Source of the DNA: Psococerastis gibbosa
Lineage: Eukaryota > Arthropoda > Insecta > Psocodea > Psocidae
DNA: 64,000 bases
Direction of reading: 5' to 3'
NCBI GenBank assembly: GCA_963971405.1
Contig: OZ020485.1
Coordinates: 10,478,001-10,542,000, forward strand
Shown: piece by piece, positions 21,661 through 34,800 of the stretch
How positions within the stretch are numbered: the stretch's first letter is position 1
Layout of the letters: each line of letters begins with the position of its first letter
The notes under the pieces: model-generated
Told to the model about the DNA's origin: nothing
Database searches by the model: none
The model's input: the letters and a program-made list of their open reading frames with translations, nothing else
Made by a program: the position numbers and the translations under genes

Positions 21661-24600
21661 AAAAATGTGGTACTATTTTATAATTATACATGTGGCACCC
21701 GAGAACCATAAGGTAGGGAAGTAGGCATTCGAAGAAATCCTCTTCTCTCTGCATTTGATACATGCTGTGTGGCCATCACCAACACCGATTGGCCACAGTT
21801 CTTCATCTCCTTCCTCCGAAACCTTCACTGCTTGTTTTTTTTCTTTCAATAATTGTGGTCAATCAGTATTAATAACATGCACATATCATATCTTACAATG
21901 CTGGTGAGCATTACTTCTAAGGGGTGACATTTTTTACAACTCAATGATTGATGAACGAACGATTTCATATAATATTTGATTTCTAACACCTGTAAGGATT
22001 TTCCCCCATCTCTTAATATAATGATCAGTATTTCGCCCCCTCCCCTCCTTAAATTAATACCTAGATGCGCCCATGCTAGTGTGTAGGTGCATAAATCAAG
22101 GTGAATAATTAGAGCGAACGTGCCCCACTGAGAGCAGCGTTGTGGAAACTTTAAAAGCCCTTGTATTGCCCATTGAATATTGAAGGAGTCTAGAGATTGG
22201 TTGCAAGTCACTTCGGTCACTTCAAGTCCTTAGGGGTTATAAAGTTCCGATGTACCTTCCATGAATACCAAACTATACCACCCGCACCCCATGTCTGGCT
22301 TATGAAATGAGTAGGTCAATCATTATGAAGTGCGTGCTGCCCAATGGGGAAGAAGAAATGGTCTCTTTGTTAGAAATTACAATACTTCCATTTTATTATC
22401 TTGCGAATGGTTTTTTATAGGTAAATGCAAAGAGTAGCCACTATATAGCTCCGTAAGAAATACACGTTTAAAAACACACTTATGGATACCATAATTGGCA
22501 ATAAAGACTTAAGTCAAAAATTTAAAATTGAGGTGGATTCGACAAAAATACTCCAACGACAGGCAGATGACCTGAATCTGAATCATGCATTTTCAGAATC
22601 AGCTAGGCTAATCTGACATCCCCACTGTGCGTTTTTTTACTAAGTGGAATTAGAAATTAATCGAATCATGGAATCATAGAGCCATATATGAGAGTAGAAG
22701 CAGAAGAAATGCTCCTCCACATTTTGATATATAGGCTAACACTGTTTTGCAACAGCTTTGGAAGCCGTGCAAAAATGCAAGGCTAGGTTAGGCCACGCCT
22801 TCACAAACTGTGGCCAAACAATGTTGCACCGGTTACATACAATGTATCGACATTAAGAGGAACACTTATATTACTTCTCCTAGTTTCATTTAAGTCTTTA
22901 TGACCAATATCTCATAGAAATTCAACTTAGTACAAAAAACGCGATTATTTCCTCCTAAGAGACAACAGGTGTAAATAAAAACAAATTTGACAGGAAATAT
23001 CGATCGTAAAGCTATCAAACATGTTTCATTGCTTTGATGAAATGTTCCTCTACATTTGATAAATATTATGCGGCCATCAATAACACCCATTGGCTACAGT
23101 ATTTAAACATGTTTCGCAAAAATAAAAAACATAATAATAACGGACACTGCGGATGTCAGATGGAAGGAATTCTAAAACTGTGGCCAATTGTTGCTGTTAG
23201 TGACACATCCACATCCAAGTGTAGACGAACATTTATTCCAATCCATGGTACATTTGTTATTCATGTATTATGGGATTTTATTGGACACCTCCATTGTCCC
23301 TTAATGGGAAGTGGGAAAATTCTACTAATATTATTGGGGCTGTCCTAGGTACAATAATTAGGTAGGTACTGCAACAGGCTGAGGAAACTGTCCTACATAC
23401 TTAATCCCATATTTTCATGGTTTGTTCAGAGCCCACATGGCGAAATTGGGTCATGGAGGTCCTACCGTCTACCGGCACTGCAATGAGTCCGAGGAAACCG
23501 CGGAACACGTGGTTGGCCACAGCCCAGCCCTGTGGGTTGGACTGTTTAGGGGCTGCCTACATGGACCCGGTCGATCTGATTGACCTGCCGTTGAAGGACA
23601 TGGTTGTCTTTGCCAACAAGGTTAAACTGCTGTTTTTCGACAGTTATTAATTGGCAATGGTCATAATATGAATGATTGGGGTCACTGATGTGATCCCAAT
23701 AATTATGCTGTCCAAAGAGTCCCCAGACCTATAAATTTCGACAAGAGAAGGAATCTATGTTTGCGACATTTCCTCGGCAGTGTTATTCGTTGTAAAAATT
23801 TTAGCCGTCGAGGGCTGTCGCTTGTAATGTCATTACAATCGTGAGAATGAAACTTGGTGGGGGCAGAAATTGAATTAACAATTACCCAGATTGGCGCGCG
23901 CGGCCCCACTTCCGCACCGTTAATTTCACGTCATTCTCATCGGGCCAAATTCAGCAGTAGTGCGGTCCTGCTCAAACCAACTGCAGTGCGTATACTATTC
24001 AACAGTACTCGCGGCAATCTCACTTGGAACACATGGTTTCTTAGAGCACTATAAGAAACCACTCAGCACTATAGCAAAATTCCATTTGCGCGGAGGATAC
24101 CAGAACCGTAAGTTGTGGTGGGTAGTGGTCGCGTTTATTGGTTATGCGAAACGTAGTCTTGTTATGACTCACTTTTGGGCCATATTAAGCATGCCGATGG
24201 GTTTAGTAGGGGTGACTTCGACCAATTTCCTAACAGTAAAAACCAAACAATATATTTATCCAGGCTACTGCCTAGTTTTATATATAAATCATCATTGACG
24301 TAAATTTCCAAAATACCTGGGGGGGTCTTAGGACCCTATTTGTGAAAATCCGGGGGAGAGGGGTTAGAACCCAAAAACCTTCAAGATATTAATATCCATG
24401 ATTGCAGTGCAGATTCAAATTTTATTCATTGACAAAAGAACATCAGTCCGAAACTAAAAAAAATTATTGTTATTCTCTGCAAAAAAAAAAAAAAACTTTC
24501 GTATTTTTCAATCAATTTGTTTTATTTCCTCGAAATTCCTGAGGGGGGGGGGACTTGCCAAGTAGCTAGTGGGGTGGCTAAGCCCTCCCCCTAAACCCCC

Positions 24601-24810
24601 CTAACTACGCAAATATAAATAAATGATATTATATACACTCAGGCCCGGAATTAGACGATTGTTTTGACAAGGTCAAGCGACGAGTTTTCACCCCTCACCC
24701 ATAGGTCTAGATCAATTGCTCACTTTATTACAATAATAGGTAATTTTTAACCTATAATAGGCAAGCAACTGAAAACATCCACTACTAAGTGGTTTGTATA
24801 TGTACAATTT
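21661..24810. other. Old dispersed repeats; no gene recognised
   Basis: Recurring blocks include GAAATGTTCCTCTACATTTG with GGCCATCAATAACACC (22977-23100), also at 21750-21800 and 60040-60150. A LINE-tail fragment lies at 23430-23650. The G8 and C-rich runs around 24320-24600 resemble hAT or MITE ends without partners. No splice-supported coding exons were found. Confidence 0.4.
23430..23650 (+). pseudogene. LINE C-terminal zinc-finger fragment
   Basis: Plus-strand codons read [20 protein letters not shown], the CCHC-type finger close to the end of many I/Jockey-like LINE ORF2 proteins. The same block, further decayed, is tandemly duplicated at 40647-41002. Confidence 0.5.
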
Positions 24811-24814
24811 TTAA

Positions 24815-25508
24815 GGCCAAACCGGAGGGGGTCACGTGACTGGCCTGGAAATGTCTTTGCAGAGGGTTCGTAATACATGTTTTAAACCGCAGTGGTATAG
24901 TATACGCGTAGACATGCTTACACTATTGACTAAACCAAAAATTACAAATACATTAGGTCTAAAATTTGTGCATGAAGCAATTAAAAACATACCTTTTAGA
25001 ACATTTTTACGTGCCCCACAGGGAAAAAAACCTCCAACTTTTGTAATGAAATGCACTTTAGTCAGAAGCTCAACACTTAATTTGACAGTAAAGCGCCAGA
25101 AATAGGTAAAACTGCAATTATTTGAAATAATACAAGTCAAATACGGAACAGGTACGAGACGCGGGGCTTTGTTTATAAAATGGATATTCAACGATCCCGT
25201 GGCTGGAGACCGTTATCAATATGGCTGCTAGTGTAGCCTGCACAAGATAAGTACACAATTCGGCGGGGAAATAGCCTGCACAAGCTAACTACTAAACTAC
25301 AGAGTTTTTGACCGGGTCCAGGTATCCGCTTTGCTATGCTGCAATGTGAAAGACTTTGATATTTTTTGCGTTGGTACTTATCTCTGATAGTTAGCTTATA
25401 GTTAACGGGTGCCTCGTAAGGCATATTATGACTCCCACCGCTCCAGTTCTATTATATTTCTATGTATTCAACGCTCAACGGTAAAGGCCACAACCCTCCG
25501 GTTTGGCC
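24815..25508. mobile_element. TTAA-flanked TIR element, non-autonomous
   Basis: The ends GGCCAAACCGGAGGG and CCCTCCGGTTTGGCC are perfect inverted repeats of 15 bp, flanked by TTAA at 24811-24814 and 25509-25512. TTAA duplication is the signature of piggyBac and Kolobok transposons. The largest internal open frames (24836-25105 plus, 24832-25191 minus) have no transposase motif. Confidence 0.85.
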
Positions 25509-25512
25509 TTAA

Positions 25513-27626
25513 TAGGCTAATAGTCTAATTGCCAAATATTCAACAAATAATATTGTAAAAGTGCAAATGATACGAACTTGTTTATTTGCACTTTCTCTTA
25601 AAATTTCGCCCCTTGGAAATTCGGCCTAAGTCATGACCTATTGTTCCTATGGGATCGAAATCCGCATATATATACTGTTTATCTGTATACAATATTGGTT
25701 CCAGTTCTATTGCATGACTCGTACTTGGTTATGTCGAGCTAACACCAGTCAAACTGTCAATAGTAAGCATCATGGCCTGGCTATTGGCGTAGATACATCT
25801 GGAAAGCATTGAGGAGAAAGCTTTGTTGCGCAAAACTATGTCTTCTTCTTGATAATCTCCCTTGTTAGTACCTCTCAATTCATACATAACAATCTCTGTT
25901 GTTTGCAAAATTTTTGCTTTGGCATGGGCTCCACCTCCTGTTTACAATATTGGCTTCAGCCACTCATACAAAATTATTTATAATTAGACAGATGTGGATA
26001 GGTGGCGAAATGGGGCCCTAAACGGAAGTCCAGATCATTAACCACTACACTATGGCTATCCCTATAGTAACTCAGTCACCGCCTCACGCAATAGCCACAT
26101 CCAGCCAACAAATTTAGCAAATTGTTCATTTCTTTACTTTTTTCATTTAATTTTTTCAATCATTTGATGCCCCTTTAGCACTCTCACACCCTCACGGGCC
26201 GGCCCACTCATTGCTCGAAGCAAAAGAAACACGGGAACGTTTCACGAGCCCAATTTCCCAAATTAGCCCCTAAGGCGAGAAAAGAACAAGAAAAACCTTC
26301 CCATCCCGACAGGGTAAAAGCGGAGATTTCCAAATATTTTCTAAACAAGTCAGGCCTTGGAAATTCTAACTAAATAATTACCTCGTTTCACAGCCGCATA
26401 GATAGGATAATGGTTGTATGAAAAAATTCATAAAAATACAAGCTTTCGTAATATAACTTTACATATTCGCACTTGCTCTAGGAAAACATGAAAAAGTGCT
26501 CTAAACAACAGATTTTATAGAATAGTCGTGGTAAGTCAGTAGGGGGAAATAGCTTTTAAAAAATACTTTACGAATTGTTCATAGCTCATTTTATTATCTT
26601 TGCAGCTGTGAAACGAAGAATAAATTAATTTAGTCAAAAATGTTCTAGCCTGGTTTGTTTACAAAATATTTGGATATCCCTGGCTTCATTATCCACTCTA
26701 GTTTTTGAATAGGTGGAAAAAATACAAAATTTGAAAACACAAGCCCTCGCTATATATGAGTATCCCTTGGTTTTGCAAACAAATATCAAATCAAATATAT
26801 TTATAATTCTATCAAAGTACAGGATACATATATATCGTCAATTCCCAAGAATGTGCTACCATGCATGCCTACCATACTAGACTAAATTCAATAACATGTG
26901 CCTCAAATGGATAGCTATACAATACTATTGCAAAAAAAGGAGATTTAATAATAGAAATAGATAAATAGGCTAGTTAGTTAAAAACATTTCATGACATTTG
27001 CTAATATTTGGATTTTTGAGTGATTTGTTTAGCATCGGAAGAGAAACATTGCTGCTTTGTATTGAGGTGAATGGGAGCTGAGAGCTTTAGTAATGAAAGG
27101 AAGTCTGATCTGAAAATTTCTCGTAGGGTAGTTATGTGACAGTGGCAAAAATGTAGGTTGGTTCTGTTAAATCCGATACTCACTGATTATAAGCCAAAAG
27201 TAATTTACCTTTCACGTTAATTCTAGGAGGAAGCCGAAGCCCGCTTCCATTATTTCAAAAGCTCAAAGGTTGAATGAAATTCAAATAAACTCCATAACCT
27301 ATATTATACCTATCGAGTTTAGTATCAATCACAAGTCATCAATCATTATATAAACGCCGCGCCGGTTGAATCGCGAAATGATGAAAGCAATCAGAATTTT
27401 GATAGTAGCCTTGGGCCCAATTTGCATTATAAAAGGTTCCCGCTCGCAGTTTTATCCATCCTACTGCTGAATCACCTTTTGTTAGATCAGCAAACCAGAA
27501 TGATAAATTTTTCTCGCTACGCAAGTGTGTATAGGTAGATGTTAATAAAATTTCTGTATCGACGGTGAAACTGTGTATACCAGACAACACTTAGTCAACA
27601 CCTAATTCTGAAATTAGTTACTTAAC
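25513..27626. other. No gene recognised
   Basis: 26180-26720 contains diverged pieces shared with 4990-5760 and 52300-52680. The minus-strand frame at 27339-27590 has no domain. I see no promoter or exon signal that I would defend. Confidence 0.4.
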
Positions 27627-27998
27627 TTAATTGCCAACCATACCAAGTTGAGTCCATGGCACGAGAACAGAGTCTGTTCCGAACTGTAGCAAACTTGTAC
27701 AGCGTTTGCAGGGGAACATGGTGGAATATGATAACGTGCTGAGACTATACCAGTGAATCTAGATGCGTGTCGAGTCCTGGTCACCTCCCAATTAATCGTG
27801 TGACTTTACAATGTTTCCCAAGTGGTTCGGAATCCACCATATAATCAGGAGGTCCACCCTGTCAGTCAACTCGCCTTCTCCCCGACTCCGAGGTGAAGGA
27901 ATCTGCCCTTAGGGTGCCTCAAGTTATTAAACAGACTCACTCCCCCCGCCAGGCTGACAGGGTTGCTTGAAGCAGAAATGCTGAAAGCAGGCGTCGGA
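27627..27998 (+). repeat. Dispersed repeat R, copy 4 (most complete)
   Basis: It runs from GCCAACCATACCAAGTTGAG through AACATGGTGGAATATGATAA, TAATCAGGAGGTCCACCCTG and CTGCCCTTAGGGTGCCTCAA to GCAGGCGTCGGAAAACAAGC. It is collinear with copy 1. Confidence 0.75.
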
Positions 27999-28102
27999 AA
28001 ACAAGCAAGCACTATCGGTAAGAATCTTTTGAGGCAAACTAAAGATGTGGCAAAATTAGAGTAGAGAGCAGCTTCTTGCAAATATGCCTTCATAGTATAA
28101 GC

Positions 28103-28474
28103 CAGTGGTTCCCGAAAGGCGGACCCATGAGGATATCAATAGAATAAAAAGTATTGGTAGGCCTACAGTAACAGACTTGCAGTCTTCAGAGGGTTCGCCT
28201 GACCAGATATAGAACAACGCAGCCGGCCATTTAAGGAGCCAAGCGACCACAGTTAATGAATATTTCTCTGAACCTAAACGATTGTTGGTTTTGAGATCCC
28301 TTAAGCTGTCAAGTAGACGTATAGTACAAAAAAGGTTTAGCTCATTAACATTAAGGAGGGGGAAGGTTAGGGCACGAGAAAATTGGGAACTTCAGGTTAA
28401 GGAATTACAGGCGGTCCTTGTCATTACAGCGACTTGATGAGGGAGTCCTTGGAAAATTTTGTTGGGAATCCCTG
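28103..28474. mobile_element. Probable hAT-like MITE
   Basis: The left end CAGTGGTTCCCGAAAGGC and right end GTTGGGAATCCCTG are partly inverted. The flanking octamers (GTATAAGC, TGTTAGAA) do not match, so the limits are uncertain. Confidence 0.5.
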
Positions 28475-28842
28475 TGTTAGAATAGGCAAGTACAGAGTAG
28501 CCTATATATAGTAAAGATAAACCTATATAGCCAACTCACAACGTCGCAGAACACAGTGGAATTCAAGAAATGGAGTATTTGCCTTAAAAGTAAAAGGATG
28601 AAAAAAATAGGTAAAGGCAACATATTTGTTCCATTACCTAAGTACTTTTATTCTTCGAAGCAGAACAATCTGAAGCATTTCCTCCAAATTTGTGAAGTAA
28701 TTGTTATGAATTTCACTCATTGCATTAGGACGAAACCTTGTTCTCGTTATAACGTTTTCCAATACGCAGGGGAGTAGAGTAGCTATTTTTTGTTTTTAGA
28801 TTTTCCTATACGTGAAACCCACCCGCAAAGAATTCGTACATT

Positions 28843-31800
28843 ATGGACGTGGATGACGTGCTAGTACAAATAGGAGAGTGTGGCAGGTACCAAAAGCTTC
28901 TCCTCTGGTTCGTTCTTCTGCCGGCTGTCCTACCGTGCGCCTTTCACGCCTACGCCCAAGTCTTCATTTCCGCCAAGCCTGCGCATTGGTGCGGGGGGCC
29001 CCAGCTGGAAAGTGTTTCATTATCGGAAGAAACCGTTCGGAATCTAAGGTAAACACAGGTACCTAACATATTTAATGAGGAAGCCGTAGGATCACGGGCT
29101 GATGGGCCATGGTCAATTTGGAAGCGTACTTCCAAATGTCTCGTCAACATCTGCAGTCGACATATTCAGTGGCACTTCTAAGACAGACGAAGGCTTAGTA
29201 GCGACTGTGATGTCGACTGCTGATGTTGAAAAAACGTAAAGTAAGCTTTACCACGGCCCATCAGCCCAGATTCCATTGCTTCATTATCTAATATCATAAT
29301 CAACATCATCATAATCTAATTATTCATCCCCAGTCATTTGTTGTGAATAAAGCCTATTGATAGCCTTATGATGTCAATATTGTTTTTATATTTTGTATAT
29401 TTTTATTCTTTCCGCACTAGTAGGCTAACGTAATATGATATAAATAATATATATTTATATCAGGAGTAGCATTCGCTACATAGCTGTGATTTTACACTAG
29501 TAACAACTACACACAACTAAATAGGAATAAAACACACTAGATAATTTTCTTTTGTATTATTAGATATTTGGCGGTATATTGTGTTGGTAAAAAGTAACAC
29601 GGTTGCCAACATTGGGGTTTTCTAATGTTAATGTGACGGGCGTGAAGCCAATACTTTATTTTTTGTATTAATAAATAAATGGAACGTACAATTACGTAAA
29701 GGTGTTTTTTATAATAAAGATAGGATCCCATAATAGGTTATGGGCCCAGTGCGACGAATGTGACACTTGTGAAAAGCGTCTAAAATTAAAGAGAAAAGTG
29801 GTGAGTAAATCACAAAAGAAAAAAAAACACAAAATGGCCGACTCCGGCTTTTCAGTCAAATTAACAGGGAATAATTATGAGAAATGGAAATTCGTACTAA
29901 AATGTTTCTTGCAAGGAAAAGGCTTAGAAAGTGTAGCAAATGGAAAACTAAGTAAAAGCGATCAGGAATATTCTAAGAACGACGGAAAGGCCAAATACTT
30001 AATTGCCTCTTCGGTTGATGAAAAGTTGCTAACGATTATTGAAGGTTGCAAAACAAGCAAAGAAATGCTTGACAAGTTCGAGAAAATTTATGGTAGTACC
30101 TCAGAAGTCAATAAAATGCTGTTATACGAAGAACTACATAAACTTCACTTTGAAAGTGAAGAGACTATATCAGGTTTCATTGCAAGAGCGATGAATATTG
30201 CAGGAAAATTGAAAAATGCAGGAGAATCAGTAAGTGACAATCAAATTATAACAAAAATAATTGGAACATTGCCAGAAACATTTGTAAATTTCAGGCAAGC
30301 ATGGCTATCAACTGAAGATTCCAAACAGAACATTGAGAATCTAACGGCTAGACTAATAGATGAGGAAAGGATAATAAAAGGAGCTGAAAGTAAGACAGAA
30401 GCTTACATTGCCCATAAAAAACCTGAGAAAAGTCAGAAAAAGGACACCATCTGCTACCGTTGTTCCAAACGGGGCCATTACGCATATCAATGTGAAAGCG
30501 GGCGCGAACATCACGGACGTGGTACGGGTCGCGGACAAGCTTCAAATCGGGGTAACGAGTATCGCGGGCAAGGACATCGAGGACGCGGATATCAGGGACG
30601 CGGATATCAGGGACGCGGATATCGTAGAGGTAACTACGGCGGAAATTATAATGAACAAAGTACAAAGAAAAATGAAGTCAATAGTGATGCGTTTGTAATT
30701 GCAACCGAAAATAGTTATTACGAGTGGACTGCAGACTCAGGTGCAGGAAGACATATGTGTTATCAGAGAAGTTTCTTTAAAACGTTTGAAAAACGTAAAG
30801 GAAATGTCACCGTAGGAAACAGTGCGAAACTGAATATAGAAGGTGAAGGTGATATTGAGATAAGGAAGCTCGTAAATAATAAATGGGAAAATGGAATTTT
30901 AAAGAACGTCCTATTCGTTCCTGGGCTAAAAAGGAACTTAGTGTCTGAAGGAGAAATGACTGCAAAAGGCCTGGAAATCGTGAAGAAAGGGAAAACTATT
31001 GAAATCATGAAAAATAAAAAAGTAATAGCAAGTGGAACAAGAGATGATACAAATCTGTATCAGCTATTTTTTAAGACAGTAATAAATGATGTCGCATGCG
31101 CTAATGCTGAAGAAACTAAATCAAGTATGAAACTATGGCATGAAAGGCTTGGGCATATAAATATTGAGTATTTAAAGAGACATATGGCCCAAAACAATGT
31201 GAAAATGGAAAAAGAAGATTTCTTTTGTGAGCCATGTGTATTGGCAAAGCAAAGTAAAGCAAGTTTTAAGAAATCAGAAAGAATAAAACCTAAAGGTCCA
31301 GGACAGTTGATTTATACAGACATATGTGGACCAATGACATGTGAATCTGTTGGTAAAGCGAAATATATAATTCTGTTCAAGGATGGAGCTACAGCGTACA
31401 GAAAAGTTTACTTTGTGAGTAATAAAAGTTGTTTTATTGATTGTCTGAAGAAGTTTGACATGCTTTTAGTGAATAAATTTGGGCGTCATTTACAAGTGCT
31501 ACATTCAGACAATGGGACAGAAATCAGAAGTCAAATAGTTGACAGATATCTTGAAGAGATTGGCGCAGAAAGGGAATTAACAGCACCCTATACACCGGAA
31601 CAAAATGCACGCTGTGAACGCGAATTCCGGACAATAATGGAAGCTGCCAGAACCATGATGTTGGGCAAAAATATACGTAAAGAACTGTGGGCAGAAGCTG
31701 TGAATAATGCAGTTTACATTCTAAATCGTACGCCAAACTCGCAAGTAGACATGACTCCATATGAACACTGGACTGGGCAGAAAGCGAAACTAGATCATGT

Positions 31801-34800
31801 AAGAACATTCGGGTGTGATGCATACAAGATGAAACAAAAACATGAAAGAGACAAGTTAAACGCGAAATCTGAAAAACTAATTTTTGTTGGTTGCGACGAG
31901 AAAACGAATAATTACAGACTATATGATGAAAAATGTCGCAAAGTAGTGATTACAAGGAATGTTATATTCAATGAGAAAGGAAGTGAATATTCAAATGACA
32001 AAGAAAGCGATGAGAACGTGAATAATTATGTATTTGATCCAGGAATTGATGAGAACTCAGAAGATAATGATATTCAAGAATTACGTGAAGAAGATGAACT
32101 TCCAAAAAGAGGGACAAGGCAAAGAAGACAGCCAGCTTATTTGTCAAACTATGAGACATACTGTATGTTAAATGAATATGATCCTGTGTGTTATAGTGAA
32201 GCTATTCAAGATGATGATTGGAGGAAAGCAATCACTAAAGAACTGTCAGTGCATGAAAAAGCTAATACTTGGGAGAATGTGAACGAACTTCCAGCGGGCA
32301 AAAAGGCAATCGATACAAAGTGGGTGTTCAGAACGAAAGAAGGAGGTGAGAAGAAAGCTCGACTAGTAACTTTAAGTAAGTTTCTTGACAAGCCTACCTC
32401 GACCACATGGAAGGCGGGGAAAAGAATTCTAAGATATCTAAAAGGAACAAGAGAAATGGGCATCGTGTTTACGAAGAAAGAAAAAGAAGACGAAGAAGAA
32501 ATAGTGGGGTTCTCCGATGCAGACTGGGCGGGGAGCTCAGACCGAAAAAGCACTTCAGGCGGTGTGGTGTACTTTTACGGAAACGCTGTCTCCTGGGTTT
32601 CAAGGAAACAGCAATGTGTAGCCCTCTCAACGACAGAAGCTGAGTATGTTTCTGTGGCAGTGATGTGTTGTGAGTTACTTTTCATTTTTCAAGCGGCCAA
32701 TGATCTTGATAAAAATTTAAAAGCTTGCCTATATACAGATAATCAAGGAGCAATGAGTATTGCTGTTAATGCAGAAAACAGTAAAAGGAGCAAACACATT
32801 GATATAAAGTATCATTTTATTAAAGACTTAGCTAAGAAAGAAATAGTTAACTTTAAATACGTTTGTTCAGAAGACAATGTGGCAGATATTTTTACAAAGG
32901 CATTGGCCAAACCAAAGTTTGAGAAATTTTGCTTCATGTTAAACTTGGGATAATTTTTTTTTTACAATTTTCAACTTTTCATGATATGAAAACTTTTAAT
33001 TGAGAGGGGGTTTTGTATTATTAGATATTTGGCGGTATATTGTGTTGGTAAAAAGTAACACGGTTGCCAACATTGGGGTTTTCTAATGTTAATGTGACGG
33101 GCGTGAAGCCAATACTTTATTTTTTGTATTAATAAATAAATGGAACGTACAATTACGTAAAGGTGTTTTTTGTAATAAAGATAGGATCCCATAATATTTT
33201 CCTAATTGCAAACAATAATAATCAAACACCCCCATATTACACACTCGAATATTGTTCCAAAATTTGATCCAAGATATGGGCACAAGAAATATTCCAAATA
33301 TTTCTTCAATCGAATAAATATTGGGTCGAATAAATATTCGAGTGTGTAATCAGAATATATATATATATATACCCTACAGAATAAAAAAGTAAAATAAAAA
33401 GAGAAAAACACAGTTATACATTTTTGGTTATTTAACTTACAGTAGCCTATGTCAATATTTTACGATATATGAACAATAACTATTGCGTTTATTATGAGAT
33501 TCAGCTAAACCTGTCATAGAAAGACATCGGATTTATAGGTTGAAAACAAATTTTTTACCCGATCGTTTCATTTTGCCTCGAAATCGAAAAACTAGAGGAA
33601 AACTTAACTTCAATTTTTTTGCCTTTTCCGGTCTCCTCAATGTTGTTTTTATTCTCAAAGCCTGTTTTAGTTGCAACAGTTTGTGAACTGAAAAGCGCTG
33701 AGAACTCGTCGACCTAGTTTTAAAAACAGCAAAACTTGATCTGCTTCGGCTCAAATTTAAATAACACTTCCGCACTTTCCCAAAAGCAGCTTTTACAAAA
33801 TTTTTGTTTGAAGTTTAAGGTAGAGCCTTATTGCAATTTTAATTATCCACTTATGCATTCAAGAGAAAAATAAATCAACTGAATTGCCTGCTTTGTAGAT
33901 TTGAATCGATCCCCCGTTATTTAGAGTAAGCTCAACATGAAGTCTTACCGATTTTAGGCATCATTTGATTGGCAATGATTAGGTACCCAATAGACCCATA
34001 GGCCCACCGCCCACCGGCAGATTAGGCTGCAGCCCTTAGCATGGTATCAGAAGCTTCAGACGGGTCACAAACTACTTTATAGTAGTTAATAAATAGGAGA
34101 GAAAAAGGTTTAAAACCCGATGATTTTTGATTATTTCAAAAACTTCCCCCGAACACTTTAGTTCTCAAGCTCTGAAGATATGGTTCTTTTATCTTTTTTG
34201 AAGTATTGTTCGAGATGGAGATGATTACAAGGAATGCTACAGGTTCGACCGGAACTATTCACATGAAATTATCGAAGAAATTCAGTCAGTCCCGTCAATG
34301 ACCCCTTGCAAGGATGGATGGAAATATGATTCCAGCAAATATAAGTCAACTGTTGTCACGGAGGTACGGTACTTGAACACAATTGGTTATGCTAAGGGGG
34401 GTATTCCACATACGTACAACGTCAATGAAAATTATGAAATTGATGGTGGCAGCAGACATTTTTACATACTAAAAATTCTGCTGCCACCATCAATTTCATA
34501 ATTTTCATTGACGTTGTACGTATGTGGAATGGGGGCCTAAATAAATATACTTTATATAATGTATCCCCATACTGTAATATTTAGAAAAACAAAAACAAAA
34601 AACAAGTCGGTTTCGTCACTAACAGGCGGCGTAGAAAGTTTTAAGAACTGCGACATAAAAGTTTATAAATACCTGTGTAGCGGATAATGCCACCAATAAT
34701 GGTCAGATAAAGGGACTACTTCCCATCAAACTACACATAGGCTATGTGGACACATATGGGGTGCCTACCTATTCCTTAGAATCCCAGGAATTCACCAAGC

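Larger units (their letters stand above)
29550..33196 (+). mobile_element. Copia-type LTR retrotransposon with internal deletion
   Basis: The two 186-bp LTRs (29550-29735 and 33011-33196) differ at one base that I can see (29711 A against 33172 G). The element is flanked by TTTTC at 29545-29549 and 33197-33201. Directly after the left LTR, GGTTATGGGCCCAG (29736-29749) is complementary to the anticodon region of initiator tRNA-Met, the half-tRNA primer known from Drosophila copia. A purine tract GAGAGGGGG precedes the right LTR. A single long frame lies between. The insertion is recent and in intron 1 of Orct, same orientation. Confidence 0.95.

Noticed and set aside
24836-25191. Transposase of the TTAA element
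   Set aside because: Neither strand shows a DDE motif or similarity I recognise, and the frames are short.
29702-29833. N-terminal extension of Copia Gag
   Set aside because: The open frame starts inside the LTR and primer site; the ATG at 29834 has the better context and fits Gag.
30408-30698. 96-residue plus-strand frame
   Set aside because: Shadow of the RG repeat in Copia Gag.
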